A program made the translations under genes and the position numbers. 6,466 nt of DNA, taken from assembly GCA_027438535.1 (NCBI GenBank), contig DAIAMA010000078.1, positions 1-6,466 on the forward strand, in the 5' to 3' direction. Positions 1-5,782 of this stretch are shown here, piece after piece. This stretch comes from a bacterium (GTDB lineage Bacteria > Pseudomonadota > Gammaproteobacteria > Burkholderiales > Thiobacteraceae). The notes under the pieces are model-generated. The model had not been told where the DNA came from, did not search any database, and was given only the letters and a program-made list of their open reading frames with translations. Each line of letters starts with the position of its first letter. Positions within the stretch are counted from its first letter, which is position 1.

Positions 1-1362
1 TTGATAGTCCTGCTTGGCAGCGGCTTCCGGGTCGATGGGTTTGCCCGCGGGAGCCTGGCTGCCGGGTTTCTCATCCTTGCTTGGTTTCGGCGCTTCCAGC
101 TTGACCGGGGCGTTGCCGGGTTTGCTGCTGTCCTTGTCGTTGGCCAAGTGGTTTTCCAGATCGGCTTCGTGCACGGAGAAGGCTTGCTTGTCGGCTTCGT
201 TTACCGTGGCTTCTTCCACGACGATATCGGGCGTAATGCCCTTGGCCTGAATCGAATTGCCGTTAGGGGTGTAATAACGCGCCGTGGTGAGTTTGATGGC
301 GGTGCCGTTGCCCAGCGGCAGGACGGACTGCACCGAACCCTTGCCGAAGGTCTGCGTGCCCATGATGATGGCGCGCTTGTGATCCTTCAGTGCCCCCGAG
401 ACGATTTCCGAGGCCGACGCCGTGCCTCCGTTCACCAGCACGATCATCGGCACGGTTTTGGTCCATGCGGGCAAATTTTTCAGATAGTCGCTTTGGTTTC
501 CGCGCAAGTAGTAGTCCTTGTTCGCGGTGAGGCGCATCTTGGCATCCTCGGTGCGGCCATCGGTGTAGACCACCAGCGCGTCTTTCGGCAGAAACGCCGT
601 GGATACCGCGACCGCGCTGTTCAACAGGCCGCCCGGATCGTTGCGTAGATCCAGTACCAGGCCCTTGAGCGCCTCTTTATTTTGCTTGGACAGGGCCTCG
701 ATGGCTTTCGCCAGATCCTCGCCGGTGTGCTCTTGGAACTGGGTGATGCGGATGTAGCCGTAATCGTGATCGAGCATCCGGTATTTCACGCTCTTGATCT
801 GAATCACGGCGCGGGTAAGCGTGACCACGATCGGTTTCGGCTCGCCCTTGCGCAATAAGGTGAGGGTGATTTTGGTGTTGGGTTTGCCGCGCATGCGCTT
901 GACCGCATCATTCAGGGTCAGCCCTTTCACCGGCGTGTCGTCCAGCTTGATAATTAAATCGCCGGGTTTGATGCCGGCTTGATAGGCGGGCGTATCCTCG
1001 ATGGGAGAGACGACCTTCACGAAGCCGTCTTCCATGCCGACTTCGATGCCGAGTCCGCCGAATTCGCCTTGCGTCGATACTTGCAGATCTTTAAACGCGT
1101 CTTTGTCGAGGTAGGCGGAGTGCGGGTCGAGGCCGGAAAGCATGCCATTAATAGCCGCGGTGATGAGCTTCTTGTCTGTAACCGGTTCGACATAATCGCT
1201 CTTGATCTTGCCGAAGACCTCGGTGAAGGCGCGCAAATCGTCTACCGGCAACGGCGCGGGAGCGGTGTCTTTGTCCGCCACCGCCGATAAATGCAGGCTA
1301 ATCATGATGCCGAGAACGGCGCCGAACGCCACCAAGCTGAAAGTACGCAATTTGCCGCGCAT
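1..1362 (-). CDS. ctpA: S41 C-terminal processing protease CtpA (3' end beyond window)
   Basis: Periplasmic tail-specific serine protease that trims or degrades envelope proteins from their C-termini; relatives control peptidoglycan hydrolases. The frame is open from ATG at 1362 to the window edge, giving 454 residues with no stop, so only the C-terminal tail is missing. Residues 5-29 form a hydrophobic signal or anchor segment ending SAVA before DK. A PDZ domain lies at about 98-183 (GEFGGLGIEV, then the AGIKPGD loop). The S41 core spans about 200-375, with the catalytic serine S316 in TASASE and the general base K341 in FGKG. Their spacing of 25 residues is that of the Ser-Lys dyad of Prc and D1 processing proteases. 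From about 385 the protein is a charged, proline-rich tail ending KQDYQ at the edge. A GGAG ribosome site (1373-1376 on the minus strand) lies 10 nt before the ATG. It is the third gene after gpmI and envC, 26 nt downstream of envC, and is probably co-transcribed. The family call is firm; the in vivo substrate is unknown. Confidence 0.95.
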   Translation of the reverse strand, partial: MRGKLRTFSLVAFGAVLGIMISLHLSAVADKDTAPAPLPVDDLRAFTEVFGKIKSDYVEPVTDKKLITAAINGMLSGLDPHSAYLDKDAFKDLQVSTQGEFGGLGIEVGMEDGFVKVVSPIEDTPAYQAGIKPGDLIIKLDDTPVKGLTLNDAVKRMRGKPNTKITLTLLRKGEPKPIVVTLTRAVIQIKSVKYRMLDHDYGYIRITQFQEHTGEDLAKAIEALSKQNKEALKGLVLDLRNDPGGLLNSAVAVSTAFLPKDALVVYTDGRTEDAKMRLTANKDYYLRGNQSDYLKNLPAWTKTVPMIVLVNGGTASASEIVSGALKDHKRAIIMGTQTFGKGSVQSVLPLGNGTAIKLTTARYYTPNGNSIQAKGITPDIVVEEATVNEADKQAFSVHEADLENHLANDKDSSKPGNAPVKLEAPKPSKDEKPGSQAPAGKPIDPEAAAKQDYQ

Positions 1363-1388
1363 GAATGAATTACTCCAAATAGGGAAGG

Positions 1389-2555
1389 TTAGCGCCGCCC
1401 CACCCACTCCAGGGGATCGATGGGGCGGCTGTGGTAGCGTACTTCAAAGTATAAACCGGATTCGGCATTTCCGCCGCTGTTGCCGGCGGTGGCGATGGTT
1501 TCGCCGGCGGCGACGGATTCCCCTTCGTGCTTGAGTAGGGCTTCGTTGTTACCGTACAAGCTCATATAGCCGTCGCCGTGATCAATGATGATGAGGTTGC
1601 CGAAGCCTCGCAACCAGTCCGCGAACACGACGCGCCCGGGGCCCAGCGCCTTGACCGGGCTGCCGGCGCTGGCGCGGATAAACAGACCTTTCCACGCTGT
1701 GCCCGTGTCTGCACGTTGACCGCCGAAACGGTTGGTGAGTTCCCCCGCCACCGGTAGTTTTAAATGGCCCTTCAGCTTGGTGAAATCGCCGCTGGGAGGC
1801 GTGGGGCGCCCGCCGGGTTTGGACGGTTTGCGCTTCGCTCGCGCCAGGCGCTCCACCAAGCGCGTCAAACGCCGCTCGTCGCGCTCCAGTTGCGCCACTT
1901 GCTTGCGGCGCGCGCCGATTTGACGTTCGAGCTTGGCGAGCGTGACCTTGCGCGCGTCGGCTTCTTTTTGCAGTGCGATTTTTTGCGTTTTTTGCCGGGC
2001 CTGAATTTGCGCCAGCTCGGCGTATTTTTCGCGCACCACGCGTTCGGCGGCCTCGGCGTCCGCGAGATCGCTCCGCAAGCCGGTGATGAGGGTGGCGCGT
2101 GAACGCGAGAGATAACCGTAATACGCCACTTGGCGCGCGATATCGTTCGGATTTTGCAGGTTGAGAATCAGCCGCATCGCGTCCTGGCTGCCGTTCACAT
2201 ATTGCTGATACAGCAGTTTCGACAATAGGGCTTGTTGCGACCGGATGCGGGCGCGCATTTGGCGCGATTGCTGTTGCGCTTGGTTCAGCGCCGCCGTTGC
2301 CGCTTGCTGTTCCCGCGCTAGTTCGCGCAGGCTGCGATTAAGGTCGCTGATGGCCTGGTCGGATTGCTTGAGGTTGTCGAGTACGCCGGATTTGCTTTCC
2401 TCGGCGCTTTCGATTTCGTGTTTCAGTTGATGGATGCGCGCGCGGACTTCCGAGAGTGCTTTTTTGGGCGGCGGATTTTTCGCCGCCTGTGCCGGCGCGA
2501 GCAAAAAGCAAGCCGCAGCGGCGCAAAGCATGGCTTGAAGCGTGCCGCGGCTCAC
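1389..2555 (-). CDS. envC: Murein hydrolase activator EnvC (catalytically degenerate LytM/M23)
   Basis: Periplasmic division factor. In E. coli, EnvC is recruited by FtsEX and activates the amidases AmiA/AmiB for septal peptidoglycan splitting. The protein has 388 residues: a signal peptide at 1-24 or 25 (ending PAQAA before K), a long Gln/Arg/Ala-rich coiled coil at about 33-240, a Pro-rich linker near 241-258, and a C-terminal LytM domain at about 266-388. The zinc and catalytic positions of active LytM enzymes are lost. The HxGxD-type site reads WKGLF (288-292), the YxH site reads YGN (334-336), and HLH reads GLY (367-369). The same pattern occurs in E. coli EnvC, so it should be an activator and not an endopeptidase. 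The start is GTG at 2555, 2 nt after the gpmI stop, with no clear Shine-Dalgarno, which suggests translational coupling. ATG at 2531 (M9) is the alternative, but it would remove the arginine from the signal peptide. A generic M23 peptidase is the less likely reading. Confidence 0.93.
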   Translation of the reverse strand: MSRGTLQAMLCAAAACFLLAPAQAAKNPPPKKALSEVRARIHQLKHEIESAEESKSGVLDNLKQSDQAISDLNRSLRELAREQQAATAALNQAQQQSRQMRARIRSQQALLSKLLYQQYVNGSQDAMRLILNLQNPNDIARQVAYYGYLSRSRATLITGLRSDLADAEAAERVVREKYAELAQIQARQKTQKIALQKEADARKVTLAKLERQIGARRKQVAQLERDERRLTRLVERLARAKRKPSKPGGRPTPPSGDFTKLKGHLKLPVAGELTNRFGGQRADTGTAWKGLFIRASAGSPVKALGPGRVVFADWLRGFGNLIIIDHGDGYMSLYGNNEALLKHEGESVAAGETIATAGNSGGNAESGLYFEVRYHSRPIDPLEWVGRR

Positions 2556-2557
2556 TG

Positions 2558-4102
2558 TTAGGGAGTGAAATCGATGAGCGGCCGCCCCATCATTTCCTGC
2601 GGCTGGGGCAGTCCCATGATTTTAAGCAGGGTCGGCGCGACATCCTCCAGCGCGCCGGTGTCGGCCAGTAGGGCAGGGCGCGCGCCGACATACACAAAAG
2701 GCACCAGGCTCATGGTGTGCGCGGTATGCGCTTGGTGCGAGTCGTCATCCATCATGCGTTCGGCGTTGCCGTGATCGGCGGTGATCAGCGTGTCGCCCCC
2801 GGCTTCCAGTTGGGCTTTGACGATGCGGCCCAAACAGGTATCAATGGCTTCGATGGCTTGGATCGCCGCTGCCAGGTTGCCGGTGTGGCCCACCATGTCG
2901 GCATTGGCGTAATTGCAAATGATGGCGTCGTATTTTTTGCTTTTGATCGCCGCCTCCAGGCGGTCGGTGACTTCGAAAGCGCTCATTTCCGGCTTCATGT
3001 CGTATGTGGCGACATCGGGTGAGGGCACCAAGATACGATCTTCGCCGGCATAGACTTTTTCCTGCCCGCCGTTGAAAAAGAAGGTGACATGCGCGTATTT
3101 CTCGGTCTCGGCGATGCGCAGTTGCTTTAAACCCAGCTTGGCGATGTATTCGCCGAAACCGTTGCGGATTTGCTCCGGCGGAAACGCGACTTGGATGTTG
3201 AAGTCCTCGCTATAGCCGGTAAGCGTGACCACCATGCCAAGGTGAGGCCGATGCTCGCGCGCAAAACCGTCGAAGTCTTCTTCCAGAAAGGTGCGCGAGA
3301 GCTGGCGCGCGCGGTCGGAGCGGAAATTCATGAAGGCGATCACATCGCCGTCTTCCATGCGCACGGGCGCGCAGCCCTCGGGCACGATGGCCGTGGCTTT
3401 AACGAATTCGTCGGACTCGCCGCGCGCATAGGCCATGTGCAGCCCTTCGAGCGCGGACTGGGCCGTGAATTCGGCTTTGCCTTGCGTCAGCAGATCGTAC
3501 GCGTCTTTAATGCGCTGCCAGCGGCGGTCGCGATCCATCGGATAATAGCGGCCGATAATCGAGGCGATGCGGCCGGTGTTCAGCGCGCGCATTTTCTGTT
3601 CGAGCTTGAGCAGCGACGGCTCGGCGCTCTTGGGCGGCGTGTCGCGGCCATCCAAAAACGCATGCACGTACACTTTCTTTAGGCCCTGCTTGGCCGCCAT
3701 TTCCAGCATGGCGTGGATATGCAGTTCGTGGCTGTGCACCCCGCCTTCGGATAGCAAGCCCAGGATATGCAGCGCGTGATCGCCCTGCTTGGCGGTTTCC
3801 ACCGCTTGCGTCAGCGCCGGGTTGGCGAAGAAGTGCCCGGTTTCGATGGCGCGGTTGATGCGGGTGAATTCCTGGTATACCACGCGCCCCGCGCCGATAT
3901 TCAAGTGGCCCACCTCGGAATTGCCCATCTGCCCTTTGGGCAGGCCCACCTCCGCTTCGGAGGCGTGGATCAAAGTATGCGGGTAATCGCTCCAGAGCTT
4001 ATTCCAATGGGGTTTTTTTGCTTGGAAGATGGCATTGTCGGCGCCATTGGCGCGGCAGCCGAAGCCATCCAGGATAATGAGTAAAACCGGGGTTACTTTC
4101 AT
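2558..4102 (-). CDS. gpmI: 2,3-bisphosphoglycerate-independent phosphoglycerate mutase
   Basis: Cytoplasmic glycolytic and gluconeogenic enzyme that interconverts 3-phosphoglycerate and 2-phosphoglycerate through a phosphoserine intermediate, with two Mn ions. At 514 residues it is full length for the family. The metal-binding start LLIILDGFG contains D12. The catalytic serine is S62 in GQMGNSEVGHLNIGAG. Substrate and metal residues include H123 (GGVHSH), the DGRDTPP loop at 151-157, D402 and H406 (NADMVGH), D443 and H444 (TADHGN) and H462 (HTAHT). The phosphatase-like halves surround the inserted phosphotransferase domain as usual. The ATG at 4102 has only a weak AAAGA-like ribosome site. 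The gene is first in the gpmI-envC-ctpA set and diverges from the arsR-family gene across 113 nt. All key residues are present, so it should be active. Confidence 0.98.
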   Translation of the reverse strand: MKVTPVLLIILDGFGCRANGADNAIFQAKKPHWNKLWSDYPHTLIHASEAEVGLPKGQMGNSEVGHLNIGAGRVVYQEFTRINRAIETGHFFANPALTQAVETAKQGDHALHILGLLSEGGVHSHELHIHAMLEMAAKQGLKKVYVHAFLDGRDTPPKSAEPSLLKLEQKMRALNTGRIASIIGRYYPMDRDRRWQRIKDAYDLLTQGKAEFTAQSALEGLHMAYARGESDEFVKATAIVPEGCAPVRMEDGDVIAFMNFRSDRARQLSRTFLEEDFDGFAREHRPHLGMVVTLTGYSEDFNIQVAFPPEQIRNGFGEYIAKLGLKQLRIAETEKYAHVTFFFNGGQEKVYAGEDRILVPSPDVATYDMKPEMSAFEVTDRLEAAIKSKKYDAIICNYANADMVGHTGNLAAAIQAIEAIDTCLGRIVKAQLEAGGDTLITADHGNAERMMDDDSHQAHTAHTMSLVPFVYVGARPALLADTGALEDVAPTLLKIMGLPQPQEMMGRPLIDFTP

Positions 4103-4215
4103 ATTTCTTTATGGATTTTCAAGGCGGTGTGACAAATGAGTTGCATTATTTTAGTATATTTTGATAATGGACGCATTAAGGGTCTTGCCCCTGACGCGAA
4201 ATTGCCGGAGAAAAT
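4103..4215. promoter_or_regulatory. Divergent promoter region between gpmI and the arsR-type gene
   Basis: This 113-nt AT-rich gap must hold start signals for the minus-strand gpmI operon and the plus-strand regulator. On the plus strand two promoter readings are possible: GTGACA (4129-4134), 17 nt, TAGTAT (4152-4157); or TTGCAT (4141-4146), 16 nt, GATAAT (4163-4168). On the minus strand TATACT (4153-4158) and TAAAAT (4148-4153) are possible -10 elements, but I found no convincing matching -35. A minus-strand TTGTCA (4130-4135) would leave almost no leader before gpmI. A GGAG ribosome site at 4207-4210, 5 nt before the ATG at 4216, supports the regulator's start. That the promoters lie here is safe; the exact elements are inferred. 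Confidence 0.6.
4145..4168. promoter_or_regulatory. Putative ArsR-family operator 1 (autoregulatory site)
   Basis: A 24-nt imperfect palindrome with arms ATTAT (4145-4149) and ATAAT (4164-4168) and the inner core TTAGTATATTTT (4151-4162). It matches a second palindrome at 4627-4650 at 16 of 24 positions when aligned without gaps. The cores differ only by two C/T changes (TTAGyATATTyT). It covers the possible -10 elements of the regulator gene, so bound repressor would block its own transcription. It also covers the AT-rich stretch most likely to serve gpmI. Binding itself is inferred. Confidence 0.55.
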
Positions 4216-4545
4216 ATGTCGACAGCCGTGAATTTGGACCAAGTGGAACTCATCGACAAAGACGAGCATATTGAACAAGCATCGCGCGCCATGAAAGCCA
4301 TGTCGCACCCATTGCGGCTGAAAATTCTGTGTGTGCTCGGCGACCGGGAGATCTCGGTGCAAGACATCGTCGACGCCGTCGGCACCTCGCAAAGCAATAT
4401 CTCCCAGCACCTCGCTATTTTGCGCGATAAAGGCGTGCTGCGCACCCGCAAAGACGCTAACCGCGTCTATTATCGCGTCGGCGACACGCGCACGCTGAAA
4501 CTCATCAGTATGATGCGCGACGTGTTTTGCGGGTTTGCGAAGTAA
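4216..4545 (+). CDS. ArsR-family winged-helix repressor, BigR/SqrR-like dithiol type
   Basis: Small cytoplasmic DNA-binding repressor of 109 residues, a typical size for the family. The N-terminal helix is followed by the conserved AMSHPLRLKIL segment (27-38). The helix-turn-helix spans about 47-70 (SVQDIVDAVGTSQSNISQHL) and the beta wing is VLRTRKDANRVYYRV (74-88). The metal motif ELCVCDL of arsenic and cadmium sensors is replaced by EISVQDI (45-51). The only cysteines are C39, in the second helix region, and C105, in the last helix (VFCGF). This 66-residue spacing matches C42/C108 of BigR and C41/C107 of SqrR, which form a di- or polysulfide link on sensing reactive sulfur. I infer a thiol-switch sensor of sulfide, persulfide or oxidants, not a metal sensor. 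It lies just upstream of an RND adaptor and pump on the same strand. Both transcription units carry a similar palindrome, which supports autoregulation and pump control. Fold certain; inducer uncertain. Confidence 0.95.
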   Translation: MSTAVNLDQVELIDKDEHIEQASRAMKAMSHPLRLKILCVLGDREISVQDIVDAVGTSQSNISQHLAILRDKGVLRTRKDANRVYYRVGDTRTLKLISMMRDVFCGFAK

Positions 4546-4615
4546 CCGCTCCCGCCCTTTCGCTGGGGAGGTAGTGCCGGCACCTTGCCAGCTATAACCC
4601 CGGACACGTAATCTC

Positions 4616-4644
4616 TTGACCCGCATCGTATATTAGCATATTCT
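4616..4644 (+). promoter_or_regulatory. Probable sigma-70 promoter of the RND adaptor/pump operon
   Basis: TTGACC (4616-4621, 5 of 6 to the -35 consensus), a 17-nt spacer, then TATTCT (4639-4644, 4 of 6 to the -10 consensus). Transcription would start near 4650, about 20 nt before the GTG start of the adaptor. The spacer and the -10 are overlapped by the palindrome at 4627-4650, a classic arrangement for repression. A separate promoter here means the pump can be induced without relying on read-through from the regulator gene. Confidence 0.6.
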
Positions 4645-4650
4645 TATACG
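4627..4650. promoter_or_regulatory. Putative ArsR-family operator 2 (RND operon)
   Basis: A 24-nt imperfect palindrome with perfect 6-nt arms CGTATA (4627-4632) and TATACG (4645-4650) around the core TTAGCATATTCT (4633-4644). It has the same length and arm placement as the palindrome upstream of the regulator gene (4145-4168). It sits on the promoter spacer and -10 element of the adaptor gene. The AT-rich palindrome is of a kind used by ArsR/BigR proteins, and the neighbouring regulator is the obvious candidate to bind it. Confidence 0.6.
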
Positions 4651-4659
4651 TTATTTTCC

Positions 4660-4664
4660 GGAGG
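4660..4664 (+). promoter_or_regulatory. Shine-Dalgarno that fixes the adaptor start
   Basis: A strong GGAGG lies at 4660-4664. An in-frame TTG at 4665 directly abuts it and cannot be the start. GTG at 4671 lies 6 nt downstream, a normal spacing, and gives a clean signal peptide. The GTG start is therefore preferred over the longer TTG reading. Confidence 0.8.
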
Positions 4665-4670
4665 TTGGCC

Positions 4671-5696
4671 GTGCTGCGTTTCCTGGTTTTACTTAGTCTG
4701 TTTGCCCCGCGCTTAGCGTTCGCTGCGCTGCCATTCCCTATCGGTAACGTGGAATTCCGCGATGTCGATCAGACCTATGCGGTCGAGGGTTTGGTCGAGG
4801 CGGTCAAGCAAGCCACGGTTTCATCCCAGATTGCGGGGCGCATCATCGAATTGAAATTCGATGTGGGCGACTATGTGCGGAAGGGTGCGGTGATCGCGCG
4901 CATCGACGAGAGCGTGGTGGGGCAGCAGGTCGCCGGCAGCCGCGCGCAAGTGGATCAAGCGCGCGCCCTATTGGATAACACGCGCGCGCAATATGAGCGC
5001 GCCAAGCAATTGTTTGCGCAAAAATTCATCAGCCAGGCCGCGCTGGATAAATCTACCGCCGAATACAAGGCGGCGCAGGCGCAGGCTTCCGCTTCGCTCG
5101 CCGGTGCGGGCGAAGCCGCCGCGACACGCCGCTTCGCCACCATCGTGGCGCCGTTTAGCGGGGTGGTCTCGGCGCGCCATATCGAGTTGGGCGAAATGGC
5201 CCAGCCCGGCAAGCCGCTGCTCACCGGCTTCGACCCGAAAGATTTGCGGGTGGAAGTCTCGGTACCGGAATACAAATTGCCGGCGGTACGCGAGCAAGCG
5301 CGCGCCATGGTGGAAATTCCTTCGATCAACAAATGGGTGAAGGCGACGCAAGTCACCGTCCTGCCCGCCGCCGACGTGAAAACCCATGTCAGCCGCGTGC
5401 GCTTGGCGTTGCCGGAGGATGTGCGCGATGTGTACCCCGGTATGTTCGCGCGCGCGCATTTCGCGGTGGGCCGCGCGAAAAAATTGCTGGTGCCGGCCGC
5501 GGCGGTGTTGCGCCGCAGCGAGTTGACCGCGGTGTACGTGGTGGGCGCGCAAGACCAAGTGCAATTGCGCCAAGTACGGCTCGGCGAACCCGTGGGCGAA
5601 GGGCAAATCGAAGTGCTGGCGGGTGTCATGCCGGGGGAGAAAGTCGCGCTGGATCCGGTACGCGCGGGGATATATTTGAAGCAAGGTAAAAACTGA
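4671..5696 (+). CDS. RND efflux periplasmic adaptor (membrane fusion protein)
   Basis: Periplasmic adaptor that links an inner-membrane RND pump to an outer-membrane channel. From the GTG at 4671 it has 341 residues, slightly short for the family. The signal peptide is MLRFLVLLSLFAPRLAFA, with cleavage before ALPFP; no lipobox cysteine is seen, so it is probably not a lipoprotein. The first lipoyl half lies at about 45-80 (SSQIAGRIIELKFDVGDYVRKG). A coiled-coil hairpin follows at about 84-150, rich in Ala, Gln and Arg. The second lipoyl half is at about 155-187 (IVAPFSGVVSARHIELGEM), the beta barrel at about 190-265, and the membrane-proximal domain at about 270-337 (VPAAAVLRR onwards). The gene follows its own promoter and operator and precedes the pump gene by 86 nt. 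No histidine-rich metal-binding N-terminus is present, so a copper or zinc role is not suggested. The substrate cannot be told from this sequence. Confidence 0.93.
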   Translation: MLRFLVLLSLFAPRLAFAALPFPIGNVEFRDVDQTYAVEGLVEAVKQATVSSQIAGRIIELKFDVGDYVRKGAVIARIDESVVGQQVAGSRAQVDQARALLDNTRAQYERAKQLFAQKFISQAALDKSTAEYKAAQAQASASLAGAGEAAATRRFATIVAPFSGVVSARHIELGEMAQPGKPLLTGFDPKDLRVEVSVPEYKLPAVREQARAMVEIPSINKWVKATQVTVLPAADVKTHVSRVRLALPEDVRDVYPGMFARAHFAVGRAKKLLVPAAAVLRRSELTAVYVVGAQDQVQLRQVRLGEPVGEGQIEVLAGVMPGEKVALDPVRAGIYLKQGKN

Positions 5697-5762
5697 TTTA
5701 GCCACAGAAATCACAGAGAAATTCCATTAAGACAGGGTAACTCCGTAATCTCTGTGGCTAAA
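5697..5762. repeat. Long imperfect inverted repeat between adaptor and pump genes
   Basis: It starts right after the adaptor stop codon. The left arm (5697-5718) begins TTTAGCCACAGA, and the right arm (5741-5762) ends TCTGTGGCTAAA. The outer 12 nt pair perfectly. Extended to 22 nt, the arms match at 19 positions, with all three differences being transitions. The loop is 22 nt (5719-5740). CCACAGA-type palindromes of this kind occur as dispersed intergenic repeats in some proteobacteria, from memory and not searched here. A short T run (5766-5770) lies 3 nt after the right arm, so partial termination, or mRNA stabilisation of the adaptor message, is possible. Full termination would cut off the pump gene and is unlikely. 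Confidence 0.85.
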
Positions 5763-5782
5763 GGCTTTTTAGGGTAAATCAT

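Noticed and set aside
1..648. A 215-codon plus-strand open frame at the left edge
   Set aside because: It is the opposite strand of the ctpA protease core, where catalytic S316 and K341 read correctly on the minus strand.
4216..4545. Arsenic or cadmium sensor of the classic ArsR/CadC type
   Set aside because: The ELCVCDL metal-binding motif is replaced by EISVQDI, and no ars or cad genes are nearby.
4549..4583. A possible terminator after the arsR gene: CTCCC/GGGAG arms (4549-4553, 4566-4570) and the palindrome GTGCCGGCAC (4574-4583)
   Set aside because: The stems are short, with a 12-nt loop in the first, and no T tract follows either one. They may form minor structure but do not support a terminator call.
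4099..4626. A 175-codon minus-strand open frame across the arsR gene and the gpmI upstream region
   Set aside because: It lies antisense to a clear ArsR gene, overlaps the gpmI start and shows no recognisable domain. It is an effect of GC-rich codon use.
4968..5714. A 248-codon minus-strand open frame
   Set aside because: It is antisense to the adaptor gene, whose domains are clear, and has no family resemblance of its own.
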